Virus record (IMG/VR): IMGVR_UViG_3300035703_000005
Location: 1-64,000 of that record
Source: a virus
DNA length: 64,000 nt
Strand: one strand, 5' to 3'
Translations under genes and position numbers: made by a program
Shown: positions 41,938 through 49,215 of the stretch, in pieces
Layout: every line of letters starts with the position of its first letter
How positions within the stretch are numbered: the stretch's first letter is position 1
Notes under the pieces: generated by a model
Database searches by the model: none
Seen by the model: only the letters and a program-made list of their open reading frames with translations
What the model was told of the DNA's origin: nothing

Positions 41938-41967
41938 ATTATACCTCCATTCATCCTATATAGTCAA
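41938..41967 (-). promoter_or_regulatory. early (sigma70-type) promoter of the riboswitch operon
   Basis: TTGACT (41962-41967), 18-nt spacer, TATAAT (41938-41943). The transcript would begin just before the first riboswitch copy. Confidence 0.82.
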
Positions 41968-41969
41968 GT

Positions 41970-41995
41970 AATTCTGTAACTTTTATTACAGAATT
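41970..41995. repeat. 10-bp perfect inverted repeat upstream of the riboswitch promoter
   Basis: AATTCTGTAA/TTACAGAATT with a 6-nt loop, overlapping the stop of the gene ending at 41994 and lying two bases upstream of the -35 box. No U-tract follows on either strand, so it may be a weak terminator or an operator for a dimeric regulator. Confidence 0.55.
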
Positions 41996-42245
41996 AAGAT
42001 TCATTAAGAGCAAAATCCAAAGCTCTTTTGGCAGTTGAAAGTAACCTATATCTTCTTTTATCTTCTGCATAAGGTATAGAAAGAGAAAATCCCAGAAGAT
42101 CACCATTAGGATCATCTGGGATTCCTACTGGTTGCACAAAAAATATTCCTGCATGTGCAACACATTTCCAACCAATATCAACAAAACCTAAATCTCTCAA
42201 CGCACATTCTAGTTTGAGAGAATAACATCCGTCTTCTAGAGTCAT
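41994..42245 (-). CDS. hypothetical protein (83 aa)
   Basis: MTLEDGCYSLKLECALRDLG, then WKCVAHAGIFFVQPVGIPDD; three cysteines in the first 30 residues and a basic C-terminal helix. A CTAAATA late motif lies 24 bases upstream. Unknown function. Confidence 0.6.
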   Translation of the reverse strand: MTLEDGCYSLKLECALRDLGFVDIGWKCVAHAGIFFVQPVGIPDDPNGDLLGFSLSIPYAEDKRRYRLLSTAKRALDFALNES

Positions 42246-42267
42246 GTACGGTAAACCGAACTCTCAA

Positions 42268-42465
42268 TTATTTAGAGTTGATTCTAGCCTCTAACTGATT
42301 GATACGACTAAACTCTTCGTATGCCTGTTCGGATCTTTCGTGAAGAATATCCATCAGATCATCATAGATCACATCAATGTCCACATAGTCATTGAAGTAT
42401 GTTTCTAAAGCTTCTCGAAGATATCTTTTGCGATTCCACTCTGGTGAGTAGGGTTTATAATCCAT
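42268..42465 (-). CDS. conserved cyanophage protein (65 aa)
   Basis: MDYKPYSPEWNRKRYLREAL followed by a helical DYVDIDVIYDDLMDILHERS. I recall this N-terminal motif (YSPEWxRKRYLREAL) as strongly conserved among cyanomyoviruses. Fully helical, no known function. Confidence 0.68.
   Translation of the reverse strand: MDYKPYSPEWNRKRYLREALETYFNDYVDIDVIYDDLMDILHERSEQAYEEFSRINQLEARINSK
42269..42275 (-). promoter_or_regulatory. candidate late promoter
   Basis: CTAAATA on the minus strand 24 bases ahead of ATG 42245, overlapping the stop of the 65-aa gene. Confidence 0.4.
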
Positions 42466-42501
42466 GATACTGATAATTATATGATTATTATTTTAATTCT
42501 T

Positions 42502-42657
42502 TTACTCAGGATTGTCAAGTTCGTTCAGATAATCTATCCACCAATCTGGATCTTTCTTAACTTTCCAATCTGGCACTTCCATTCCTCTCTCAAAGTACCA
42601 CTCAAATAATGCCTTATCTATCTTTTCCGAAATTTCAGTCTGTCTCATCCTCTTCAT
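42502..42657 (-). CDS. hypothetical protein (about 51 aa)
   Basis: The frame is open from 42720, but the likely start is ATG 42657 (MKRMRQTEISEKIDKALFEW) because GGAG lies six bases upstream and longer forms overlap the membrane-protein gene heavily. PDWKVKKDPDWWIDYLNELD is Trp-rich and acidic. Start uncertain. Confidence 0.55.
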   Translation of the reverse strand: MKRMRQTEISEKIDKALFEWYFERGMEVPDWKVKKDPDWWIDYLNELDNPE

Positions 42658-42826
42658 CAGTATCTCCATATGGGTTTTCCACATAGGGTCCATGTTTTCG
42701 TTTGGCATCTTGTCGGACATAATTTACTTCTGATACGCTAGACGACAACCACAAAGATACTTTCATTATAACATAAATTATTGCAAGAGGAAGAAAACAT
42801 AGAGAAACGATAAGTGCGTGTTTCAT
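42635..42826 (-). CDS. small single-pass membrane protein (63 aa)
   Basis: Residues 4-26 (ALIVSLCFLPLAIIYVIMKV and following) form a hydrophobic helix; the C-terminal half is polar and acidic (DTDEEDETD). Coupled by ATGA to the upstream gene and overlapping the next by 23 bases. Unknown function. Confidence 0.62.
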   Translation of the reverse strand: MKHALIVSLCFLPLAIIYVIMKVSLWLSSSVSEVNYVRQDAKRKHGPYVENPYGDTDEEDETD

Positions 42827-43023
42827 TCTTCAATCTCCCAACATCTTTCAAATTTACCTCTCAACTCATTGATTTTCATTTCTTCCCAATAAGTTAAGAT
42901 ATGTTGATTAATTTCCTTTTCTTGTTCAGTAAAATCTAAACGATATTTATTTTTTAACACAATCACTTTTGTCATATCATCCAGAAAAGTCGTCGGCATA
43001 TCCAAAAACTCTTCGTAAGTCAT
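42823..43023 (-). CDS. hypothetical protein (66 aa)
   Basis: ATG 43023 overlaps the stop of the upstream gene (TGATG). MTYEEFLDMPTTFLDDMTKV, then LDFTEQEKEINQHILTYWEE; helical and charged. Unknown. Confidence 0.6.
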   Translation of the reverse strand: MTYEEFLDMPTTFLDDMTKVIVLKNKYRLDFTEQEKEINQHILTYWEEMKINELRGKFERCWEIEE

Positions 43024-43496
43024 CAATCTCCAAGCATATGAATGACTGGGTTTTCTTGAGTTAAAATGTGGTAAAGATCTTTATTCTGTGCTGCTGATAC
43101 AGGAATAAACTCTGTTTTATCATCAAAATCTTCATCACGAATTGCTTGATTAATGACTATTGATCCTTCTTCTCCTGACCAAGAGCGATGAAAAGTCATT
43201 TTTGGAATCACAAGAGCACCAGAAGAACGATTAAGATGTACAATATGATATGGATATCTCCATTCGGGATTCACCAACTCAAACGTTCTCATACCAGACA
43301 GAACACGGTTGTGGTCTATCTGGTGATAGTGAATATAAAACTGCTTTGCTCCTACAATATCATCAGGAGGAGAGATAGCAGGACCAGTATGAACAACAAG
43401 GTCTTGAGCATTTGACTGCTCCACTGAAATATCATAGAAAACAACCGCATCTGTTTCACGGAAAACTCTGTGTTTTTTGAATTGAACTTCACTCAT
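43023..43496 (-). CDS. hypothetical beta-rich protein (157 aa)
   Basis: Start ATG 43496 (MSEVQFKKHRVFRETDAVVF), overlapping the upstream stop. KQFYIHYHQIDHNRVLSGMR and PKMTFHRSWSGEEGSIVINQ show several His in beta context, suggestive of a cupin-like or lectin-like fold, but no full metal motif. Unknown function; conserved size for cyanophages as far as I recall. Confidence 0.58.
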   Translation of the reverse strand: MSEVQFKKHRVFRETDAVVFYDISVEQSNAQDLVVHTGPAISPPDDIVGAKQFYIHYHQIDHNRVLSGMRTFELVNPEWRYPYHIVHLNRSSGALVIPKMTFHRSWSGEEGSIVINQAIRDEDFDDKTEFIPVSAAQNKDLYHILTQENPVIHMLGD

Positions 43497-43825
43497 CAGT
43501 CTCTGCGTCTCCATTCGTCATTATCACTATCTCTATCACGACCAAACCATTCTGCAATATCATCAGGAGAATCAAAACCTCTAATTCCTTTACTCTCGTG
43601 ACCAAACCCACCAATATCTAACTGATTCAAAAAATCATCAAGGTCACCTTCTTGCATTTCAGGATTCTCTGCTTTTCTTCTTGCCTGACGAAGAAACTTT
43701 GATGCTGTCTGATTTGCCTTTGCAAGTTTCTCTGCCCAAATCATATCCTCTAGGGATACTTCTTGATGCTTTGCAATTTTTTCACAGATTAATTCAAGAC
43801 GAAGACGATATTGTGTAGAGAGCAT
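43496..43825 (-). CDS. conserved cyanophage protein (109 aa)
   Basis: MLSTQYRLRLELICEKIAKH, then EDMIWAEKLAKANQTASKFL, with an acidic Gly-rich linker and a basic end (EWRRRD). Helical N-terminal half. Coupled to the following gene. Unknown function. Confidence 0.62.
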   Translation of the reverse strand: MLSTQYRLRLELICEKIAKHQEVSLEDMIWAEKLAKANQTASKFLRQARRKAENPEMQEGDLDDFLNQLDIGGFGHESKGIRGFDSPDDIAEWFGRDRDSDNDEWRRRD

Positions 43826-43844
43826 ATGTAATCCCCATATAAGG

Positions 43845-44045
43845 TTATTTAGAATTTTGTTTTACAAGATCAAAGTATATTTTATAATATTTTTTACATA
43901 AATTTCGTATATAATTATACTCTTCTTCTTCGCCCAATCTATCCAAAAAATAAGATACTCCTTCAAGTTCGCTGATAAGTCTTAGGATACTAGTAGGATT
44001 ATCGGGATCAAAGTTCCAATCTTTTCTTCTTTTGGTTTGTGTCAC
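43845..44045 (-). CDS. hypothetical protein (66 aa)
   Basis: MTQTKRRKDWNFDPDNPTSI followed by helical LRLISELEGVSYFLDRLGEE and a Tyr-rich helix. Coupled to speD by ATGA, so co-translated with it. Unknown. Confidence 0.6.
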   Translation of the reverse strand: MTQTKRRKDWNFDPDNPTSILRLISELEGVSYFLDRLGEEEEYNYIRNLCKKYYKIYFDLVKQNSK

Positions 44046-44368
44046 CTTTCAATATAACTTAAAGTATGATCTGTTGCGTATAGTTGTTCGATAATCATAT
44101 CACATCCAATTTTTGGATCGCAATCTCCACATGTATAAACATCACAAGCAGCTTTACCATCTTCAGGCCATGTATGAATACTTATGTGACTTTCAGATAA
44201 CAAACATAAAACGGTAACTCCTTGTGGATCAAACTTTTTAAAGATGGTTTGACATACCGTTGCACCACTTGCAGTTGCTGCTTGTTCTAAGAGTTCCATA
44301 AGATAATGCTCATCGTTTAGTAAAACGAATGAGCATCCAAAGAGATTTAGAAGATAGTGTTTGCCCAT
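44042..44368 (-). CDS. speD: S-adenosylmethionine decarboxylase proenzyme
   Basis: 108 aa with LCLLSESHISIHTWPEDGKA; self-cleavage before Ser60 in SES would give the pyruvoyl cofactor, H61 and H65 and the proton-donor cysteine (about C80 or C83 in YTCGDCDP) are in place. Short prokaryotic class 1b type. Makes decarboxylated SAM for polyamine synthesis; speD is a known cyanophage auxiliary gene. No speE is seen in this window. Confidence 0.93.
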   Translation of the reverse strand: MGKHYLLNLFGCSFVLLNDEHYLMELLEQAATASGATVCQTIFKKFDPQGVTVLCLLSESHISIHTWPEDGKAACDVYTCGDCDPKIGCDMIIEQLYATDHTLSYIER

Positions 44369-44530
44369 CTAAGTAGGATTATCCTCCTGATCCTTAAGTA
44401 AACGACTAACAATTTGTTCTCTTCCGTCCATCATAGCTACAGTGTAAATAGAAGATCTCATATATCTTTTAATTTTTTTATATTGTTTTCTCACTTCTTT
44501 GATTGCATCAAGATTCATTTCAACATTCAT
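44369..44530 (-). CDS. hypothetical basic helical protein (53 aa)
   Basis: Start ATG 44530 (MNVEMNLDAIKEVRKQYKKI), 11 bases after the upstream stop; a longer form would overlap the upstream gene by 70 bases. The stop TAG directly abuts the speD ATG. Charged helical. Unknown. Confidence 0.55.
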   Translation of the reverse strand: MNVEMNLDAIKEVRKQYKKIKRYMRSSIYTVAMMDGREQIVSRLLKDQEDNPT

Positions 44531-44541
44531 ATTACCAGAAA

Positions 44542-44799
44542 TTACTTTTTTTTCTTCTTCTCTGGTGGTTGATAGTTCCACATCTTTGGATTGATCGTTC
44601 CTTCCGTCCATTTAATACCTCTTACATCTCTATATTTGTCCCAATAATAATTAAAAATATCAAATTGTGATCCTGCTTGGACTACATCATGCTGCACATC
44701 ATCGTCCACTCCGTAAGTTACCAAATAAGAATTTCTTGGTAGATCACGATTTTTAGCAACGGATGGATCACAATTTCCATGAATAATGTTCACAGACAT
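44542..44799 (-). CDS. hypothetical protein with poly-Lys tail (85 aa)
   Basis: Start ATG 44799 (MSVNIIHGNCDPSVAKNRDL), one base after the upstream stop. RNSYLVTYGVDDDVQHDVVQ and FDIFNYYWDKYRDVRGIKWT form an alpha/beta core; it ends EKKKKKK. I recall similar conserved cyanophage proteins. Unknown function. Confidence 0.6.
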   Translation of the reverse strand: MSVNIIHGNCDPSVAKNRDLPRNSYLVTYGVDDDVQHDVVQAGSQFDIFNYYWDKYRDVRGIKWTEGTINPKMWNYQPPEKKKKK

Positions 44800-44800
44800 A

Positions 44801-45352
44801 TTAAGAACGATTCCCCCACTGGATATCTGGATAAGCCTCGGAAACAAGTTCTTTGGTTATATTATATTTAGTTTGTAGTTTTTTGTCCTTTACAAGACAT
44901 AATACTTCAGCTTCACCCGGATGAAAAGATTCAAGAATATTGATAAACATGGTCTCTTTGCGGAGTCTATTCATCGCATCATTACCACCTTTCACAAAAT
45001 TATAGAATTTACTCCACTCTTTACGAATGTTTGAAGATGGAGATTTCTCAGCATTTTCATTTTGTTGAATTGGTACTTCACCTTCAGGAAGAACTGACAC
45101 AATAGAGTCGTCAAAATTCCAAATCAACAGAGACTTGAGAAAATTTTCATTATATTGTCGGAGAATACCAATCTTCCTGTCCTTAGTTCTTTCTGCAACT
45201 ACAGCTGCAAAAATCTCATGAACATAAGAGGTTGGGGTAAGTTGAATTTTTTCAGCAGGTTTTTCTGCAGGTTTCCTACTAGTAGGAGTCTTTTTTGCGG
45301 CTGTAGAAGTTTTTCTACTAGTCGTCGCCGTCTTCTTCGTCGTAGTCGTCAT
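44801..45352 (-). CDS. conserved phage protein, DUF6433-like (183 aa)
   Basis: The first 40 residues (TTTTKKTATTSRKTSTAAKK...) are low-complexity, basic and histone-tail-like. The rest is helical: FAAVVAERTKDRKIGILRQY, LKSLLIWNFDDSIVSVLPEG, FHPGEAEVLCLVKDKKLQTK and YPDIQWGNRS, a pattern I associate with a conserved phage family (DUF6433). Start ATG 45352 inside the upstream gene. The basic tail suggests nucleic-acid contact (inference). Confidence 0.62.
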   Translation of the reverse strand: MTTTTKKTATTSRKTSTAAKKTPTSRKPAEKPAEKIQLTPTSYVHEIFAAVVAERTKDRKIGILRQYNENFLKSLLIWNFDDSIVSVLPEGEVPIQQNENAEKSPSSNIRKEWSKFYNFVKGGNDAMNRLRKETMFINILESFHPGEAEVLCLVKDKKLQTKYNITKELVSEAYPDIQWGNRS

Positions 45353-45548
45353 AGCTATTTTCAAATCGTACTGCAATTACTTCGTCAGGGATAAGGTTCC
45401 CTTGATTATCAAACATTTCGGGGTGCGCGAATACTTGTTGCGGAGTGGAGAAAACTACATGTTCTTTCCATAACCATCCAACTATACCACCAACAATCAA
45501 GAACATGAAAGATACCATGCAAAAGATGGCAACTACTGGTGCTGTCAT
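45318..45548 (-). CDS. small single-pass membrane protein (76 aa)
   Basis: Residues 5-27 (VVAIFCMVSFMFLIVGGIVG) are a transmembrane helix; the C-terminal part is soluble and very acidic (YDDYDEEDGDD). A strong GGAGG site precedes ATG 45548. I recall similar one-helix proteins in cyanophages. Unknown function. Confidence 0.65.
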   Translation of the reverse strand: MTAPVVAIFCMVSFMFLIVGGIVGWLWKEHVVFSTPQQVFAHPEMFDNQGNLIPDEVIAVRFENSYDDYDEEDGDD

Positions 45549-45567
45549 GGATCTGCCTCCGAGAGAT

Positions 45568-45744
45568 TTACTTCTTTTTTATATCAAATGAAAATTCAAA
45601 ATAGATGTTTATCTCTCGTCTGAGGAGAGTAACCATCTTACCAAAACTAAATTTAAATGTTTTTGGTTCTTCAGGTTTTCTTCTCCTTTTTCTTAACAAT
45701 AACTCCACACCTCTATTTATGTGTAACTCACGAGGTTTGGACAT
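45568..45744 (-). CDS. hypothetical basic protein (58 aa)
   Basis: Start ATG 45744 (MSKPRELHINRGVELLLRKR), two bases after nrdC ends. Contains LLLRKRRRKPEEPKTF and a beta-rich end. Basic enough to bind nucleic acid. Unknown function. Confidence 0.58.
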   Translation of the reverse strand: MSKPRELHINRGVELLLRKRRRKPEEPKTFKFSFGKMVTLLRREINIYFEFSFDIKKK

Positions 45745-45746
45745 AA

Positions 45747-45983
45747 TTAAATCAATGCAAATTCTTTTAAGTACTGAATTGTATCGGTACATCCACCGAG
45801 ATGTTTATCATCCATCAAAACTTGAGGGAAAGTAGATCCTTCACCAAATTCGGAATAAAATTCTTCTCTAGTAAAGTCTTTATCTAGAGTATAAACAACA
45901 AAATCTTTACCGCAAAGTTCTAAAACTTTTTTAATTTTGAAACAATATGGGCACTCTTCTTTAGAGTATACTGTAAATTTCAT
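45747..45983 (-). CDS. nrdC: glutaredoxin
   Basis: 78 aa, dithiol active site CPYC at 11-14, cis-Pro in TFPQVLMDD and the GGCTDT glutathione/helix motif. Reduces ribonucleotide reductase and other thiols. Early promoter at 46026-46054 and late motif at 46006-46012. Confidence 0.93.
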   Translation of the reverse strand: MKFTVYSKEECPYCFKIKKVLELCGKDFVVYTLDKDFTREEFYSEFGEGSTFPQVLMDDKHLGGCTDTIQYLKEFALI

Positions 45984-46005
45984 TTAATTTTGTAATAATT
46001 TGTAG

Positions 46006-46012
46006 TATTTAG
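46006..46012 (-). promoter_or_regulatory. late promoter motif of nrdC
   Basis: CTAAATA on the minus strand 23 bases ahead of ATG 45983, downstream of the early promoter. Confidence 0.5.
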
Positions 46013-46025
46013 AATCTCATTTTGT

Positions 46026-46054
46026 ATCATATATGTTTTTTTTAAATATGTCAA
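46026..46054 (-). promoter_or_regulatory. early promoter of nrdC
   Basis: TTGACA (46049-46054), 17-nt spacer, TATGAT (46026-46031), with an A-rich spacer. Leaves about 36 bases of leader. Confidence 0.83.
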
Positions 46055-46055
46055 C

Positions 46056-46220
46056 TCATTGATCTACACTATTCCAAGACCTCACAAGAAGTTCTGTAAA
46101 AATTTCCATCTTTTCTGGATGAACTGATGCTGGATTATCGTTGATAGCTTGTTTAAGAGCGACAAGTTCATTCCATTCGGAATCTGTCAATGAATTTGTT
46201 TTTTGTTGTGAGTAAGTCAT
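46056..46220 (-). CDS. hypothetical protein (54 aa)
   Basis: Start ATG 46220 (MTYSQQKTNSLTDSEWNELV), with GGGAG upstream. Helical and acidic. Unknown function; possibly regulated from a weak TAGAAT box upstream. Confidence 0.6.
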   Translation of the reverse strand: MTYSQQKTNSLTDSEWNELVALKQAINDNPASVHPEKMEIFTELLVRSWNSVDQ

Positions 46221-46331
46221 TGTTCTCCCTGTATTGTGTTCAAATTCTAACACAATCTACACTAATATCTATGATACTTTATAATGTTTTTAGATTTGAT
46301 TTACAAAACTTAAATATTACTAAAAACTTTA

Positions 46332-46973
46332 TTAGACTTGTTTAATTCTAAGTTTAAATCTAGAATGAGTGATTGGATTTAATGTATGATTTTTGGTGTA
46401 AGCAAATTGATGTCCAAAAATCCTATGTTTTGACATACCAAAAATTTTTGACCATATTTTACTACGTTTTTCAGATCCAATAACTACCTTTGTAATATCT
46501 AAATTGTTATAGTAATAATTTCCAAATTCGGGATCACAGGGAAAACACGAAATTAATTTACCATCTTCCCAGTTATTCAAAAAATATTTCATGTAAATAT
46601 GATAATATTTCATAAAAAAATAAATTGGTCTTGTAGAATACAAAAACCAATCTAAGGTATAAATCATATCATCGTTTTTTGTCAGTTCTTGAAACCAATT
46701 CAGTTCCTGATGAATATAATCTAATTCAATATAATAATCTGGAAGCGGGGTTAAAGTTGCAAATAAAGTATGAATTTCATCAAGTGCAAACTCATATGGA
46801 GTTCTACGCATGACTCGCAGAACTGTATTATCAAATTTATAATCAATCCATCTACGAGAATAATTTAATTCATCCTCATTAAAATACTCTTGAACAAGAT
46901 TCTCAATGTCTTTACCATTAATATCATATGGTGGACAATGTTTTCTATTTTTAAATCTACGATACCAACTCAT
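46332..46973 (-). CDS. hypothetical Tyr/Trp-rich protein (213 aa)
   Basis: MSWYRRFKNRKHCPPYDING, LPDYYIELDYIHQELNWFQE, MIYTLDWFLYSTRPIYFFMK. A helical, aromatic-rich soluble protein with a basic end. Coupled to the upstream gene (ATGA). I cannot link it to a family. Confidence 0.58.
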   Translation of the reverse strand: MSWYRRFKNRKHCPPYDINGKDIENLVQEYFNEDELNYSRRWIDYKFDNTVLRVMRRTPYEFALDEIHTLFATLTPLPDYYIELDYIHQELNWFQELTKNDDMIYTLDWFLYSTRPIYFFMKYYHIYMKYFLNNWEDGKLISCFPCDPEFGNYYYNNLDITKVVIGSEKRSKIWSKIFGMSKHRIFGHQFAYTKNHTLNPITHSRFKLRIKQV

Positions 46974-47365
46974 TTTTTTTGAGAAAAATTTTCAAGAGCA
47001 TCCAAGTCATCTTTCAGTTCTTTTTCTCTTTTTTGATCATGATAATAAGACCACAGAGCATTGTGAACGTCCATCAGATGATCAACCCAGAAACCTGCAG
47101 GATAGATTCCCAGTGCATCTTGAAGACCACGATGACTAGTTCCTTCACTTTCTGCCTTACACATGATATGACAGATTGCCTGAACCATGTCTAGTTTGTC
47201 TTCTTCAGAAAGCATGAAGTACTTTCCTATGGCTCGTTGTTTTGCCTCTTCATTTTTCTTCTGAAGTTCTTTGCAAGCATCAGAATTCCACCATTTTTGT
47301 AGGGCTTTACCAAGATCATTTGGTTTTTGCAATTCTTCTGAATTTACTACTGGTTCTTTATCCAT
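46970..47365 (-). CDS. conserved helical protein (131 aa)
   Basis: Start ATG 47365 (MDKEPVVNSEELQKPNDLGK), overlapping the HNH gene by eight bases. EEDKLDMVQAICHIMCKAES, SHRGLQDALGIYPAGFWVDH and LWSYYHDQKREKEL; I recall this protein in several cyanophages. Function unknown. Confidence 0.62.
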   Translation of the reverse strand: MDKEPVVNSEELQKPNDLGKALQKWWNSDACKELQKKNEEAKQRAIGKYFMLSEEDKLDMVQAICHIMCKAESEGTSHRGLQDALGIYPAGFWVDHLMDVHNALWSYYHDQKREKELKDDLDALENFSQKK

Positions 47366-47834
47366 AATGATACTGTCTCCATTCTTCAACGTTAGTTCTT
47401 TCAAGATCAAAGATCATTTTGTTTACGGGTGCTTGTGGTTTTTTCATGAGTTTCATTCCAGTATGTTCCAAAAGCATATTACCTTTTTTAGTATTGCAGG
47501 AACTACATGCAACCACAAGGTTTTCCCATGAGTCATCTCCACCTCTTGAACGAGGAAGAACGTGATCTATGGTTAGTTTAGATCTTGCACCACAATATTG
47601 GCAAGTATGATTATCCCTCTTATAAATCATAGAACGAGAAGGAGAAATATTCATAATCTTAGATAAAGGCAATTTTACATAATCTAAAAGTCGAATAACT
47701 CTACTTGAAAGAACTTGAGCTTTTTCTTTAAGGAGGAGAACTATGGCTCTTTTCCAGTTTGTAAAATTTATTGGTTCGTAACTAGAGTTTAAAACCAATA
47801 TTGTTTTGTATGGTTCTATTGGTAACTCATTCAT
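47358..47834 (-). CDS. HNH endonuclease (McrA-like)
   Basis: The zinc-finger HNH core: CQYC at 78-81, IDHVLPRSRGG with D90-H91, N105, CSSC at 110-113 and a following KKGN. N-terminal 60 residues (VLNSSYEPINFTNWKRAIVL) are the usual extension of McrA-type phage HNH proteins. It may be a free-standing homing nuclease or part of DNA processing; no terminase is adjacent. Confidence 0.88.
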   Translation of the reverse strand: MNELPIEPYKTILVLNSSYEPINFTNWKRAIVLLLKEKAQVLSSRVIRLLDYVKLPLSKIMNISPSRSMIYKRDNHTCQYCGARSKLTIDHVLPRSRGGDDSWENLVVACSSCNTKKGNMLLEHTGMKLMKKPQAPVNKMIFDLERTNVEEWRQYHYG

Positions 47835-47863
47835 GGTCTTTTTTATGAGCTTTCACTATCTAG

Positions 47864-48097
47864 TCAAGAACCGAATGGTCCCCAACGGCCTCTTTTACCA
47901 TCTTCATCACCTTTCATTCTTTCTTCAAGTTTATCAATGAGTTGATCTGCAGCAATAAGATTATCAATTTCCATAATCATTTCCGCAATATGTTTCCCGA
48001 CAAAGGGTTTCTCTTGACGAGCAGCATAAGCCAATGCATTACGCAAAGATTGTTCTGCTTCTCGCAAACTAGTTTCTACAGATTCTGATAATGCCAT
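47864..48097 (-). CDS. conserved hypothetical helical protein (77 aa)
   Basis: MALSESVETSLREAEQSLRN, AYAARQEKPFVGKHIAEMIM and a basic Gly-rich end (KRGRWGPFGS). Helical hairpin likely. Overlaps the upstream gene by one base. Unknown. Confidence 0.62.
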   Translation of the reverse strand: MALSESVETSLREAEQSLRNALAYAARQEKPFVGKHIAEMIMEIDNLIAADQLIDKLEERMKGDEDGKRGRWGPFGS

Positions 48098-48291
48098 TAA
48101 AATTCACTCCTACGTCTTGGTGGTTGGGGATTATCTTTCCATTTACAATATTCAGGAAGTTTCGACTTTTGTTCTTCAAAATATTGACAAAGTTGTGCAA
48201 CATCTGGAGGGTACTTAGGTCTATTAAGTTGATGAGTTATTGAATTAAACTGACATGTAAGATTAAATCCACATATAAGAAGATCAATCAT
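48097..48291 (-). CDS. hypothetical protein (64 aa)
   Basis: Start ATG 48291 (MIDLLICGFNLTCQFNSITH), overlapping the upstream stop. Basic end PPRRRSEF; a pair of cysteines in the first 15 residues and another pair later (LCQYF, EYCKW). Unknown function. Confidence 0.58.
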   Translation of the reverse strand: MIDLLICGFNLTCQFNSITHQLNRPKYPPDVAQLCQYFEEQKSKLPEYCKWKDNPQPPRRRSEF

Positions 48292-48947
48292 CAACACTCA
48301 TCCATTTTAATTGGTTTTGTAACTTTACGAATCATCCAAGTTCCGTCACCATTATCTACCCAATATACTTGATCACCTTCTTTAAGGTCTGCTGCTTCTA
48401 AGAGATCATCTGGGAAAACTACATAGTATTCTCCACTTAGACCATCCATCTCAACTGGAAGATGCCATTTAACTACTTTATCAATATCTCTCTGAGTTGC
48501 ACTTGGAGTTACATTGCTGTAATACTCCTCAGGATAATAGTTCTCTTCCCAGAAAGAAGTCCAAGCACCTTTACATTCTGGAGAAGGATCGTCTTTATCG
48601 CAAGTCAAAGGTTTTTTGTTGTTTGCAATGACATACTCCAGATCACTATGACCCCAAGGACGCATATAGTCATCCTTTCCTTCGTAATATTCTCTTTCTG
48701 CAAGTGATGTTTTAAGAAGTTCTTTTTGTGCAACCACAGTTTCTTTCCAAACTTTTTTAAACTTGTCATCAAATTCTTCTAAGTAATATCCAAGAAACTC
48801 ATGTGCAGCCATTGCAAGAGTTTCTGCTTTATTATACTCACTTTTCTGAATCGCATCTGCAACAGAATCAATAATCTCACGAGCAGAAACAATCTTGGAT
48901 GTTACCATCTCAAGATCATTCATCACTTCCCACGTTTTAGAGCTCAT
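48291..48947 (-). CDS. protein with C-terminal AbrB/MazE-like domain (218 aa)
   Basis: N-terminal 100 residues are helical (MVTSKIVSAREIIDSVADAI, KAETLAMAAHEFLGYYLEEF). The last 50 residues (GEYYVVFPDDLLEAADLKEG, DQVYWVDNGDGTWMIRKVTK) follow the swapped-hairpin AbrB/MazE fold used for DNA binding or dimerisation. It may be a regulator (inference). No toxin partner is adjacent. Confidence 0.62.
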   Translation of the reverse strand: MSSKTWEVMNDLEMVTSKIVSAREIIDSVADAIQKSEYNKAETLAMAAHEFLGYYLEEFDDKFKKVWKETVVAQKELLKTSLAEREYYEGKDDYMRPWGHSDLEYVIANNKKPLTCDKDDPSPECKGAWTSFWEENYYPEEYYSNVTPSATQRDIDKVVKWHLPVEMDGLSGEYYVVFPDDLLEAADLKEGDQVYWVDNGDGTWMIRKVTKPIKMDEC

Positions 48948-49131
48948 TTGCAAATTCCCCTAATGAATCTTGTTTACTTACCCATTCTTCTACTATAGAC
49001 TTAATTTGTGTATCTGTCAACCCATTCATCCAAGACCATCTTTCGTCTTTCGGATCCCACTCAAAAGCAAAAGAACCATCAGGATTTTGGATAATATTGA
49101 GACCAGAAGAATGAATATTATTATTAGTCAT
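48937..49131 (-). CDS. hypothetical protein (64 aa)
   Basis: MTNNNIHSSGLNIIQNPDGS, FAFEWDPKDERWSWMNGLTD and a helical C-terminus. First gene after the early promoter at 49186-49214. The FEWDPxDxRWSWMNGLT segment looks conserved in character. Unknown function. Confidence 0.62.
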   Translation of the reverse strand: MTNNNIHSSGLNIIQNPDGSFAFEWDPKDERWSWMNGLTDTQIKSIVEEWVSKQDSLGEFANEL

Positions 49132-49185
49132 AATTTTTGGTAATATAAGTAATTTATAATTATAAGAAACAGTTAAATAGGCTAT

Positions 49186-49214
49186 ATTATAGATAACTTG
49201 AAAATAAAAGTCAA
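49186..49214 (-). promoter_or_regulatory. early promoter, minus strand
   Basis: TTGACT (49209-49214), 17-nt spacer, TATAAT (49186-49191). It is divergent from the radical SAM gene whose ATG begins at 49216, so the two transcripts share this 85-base region. A TTAAATA at 49173-49179 on the plus strand could be the late-type promoter of that gene. Confidence 0.8.
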
Positions 49215-49215
49215 G

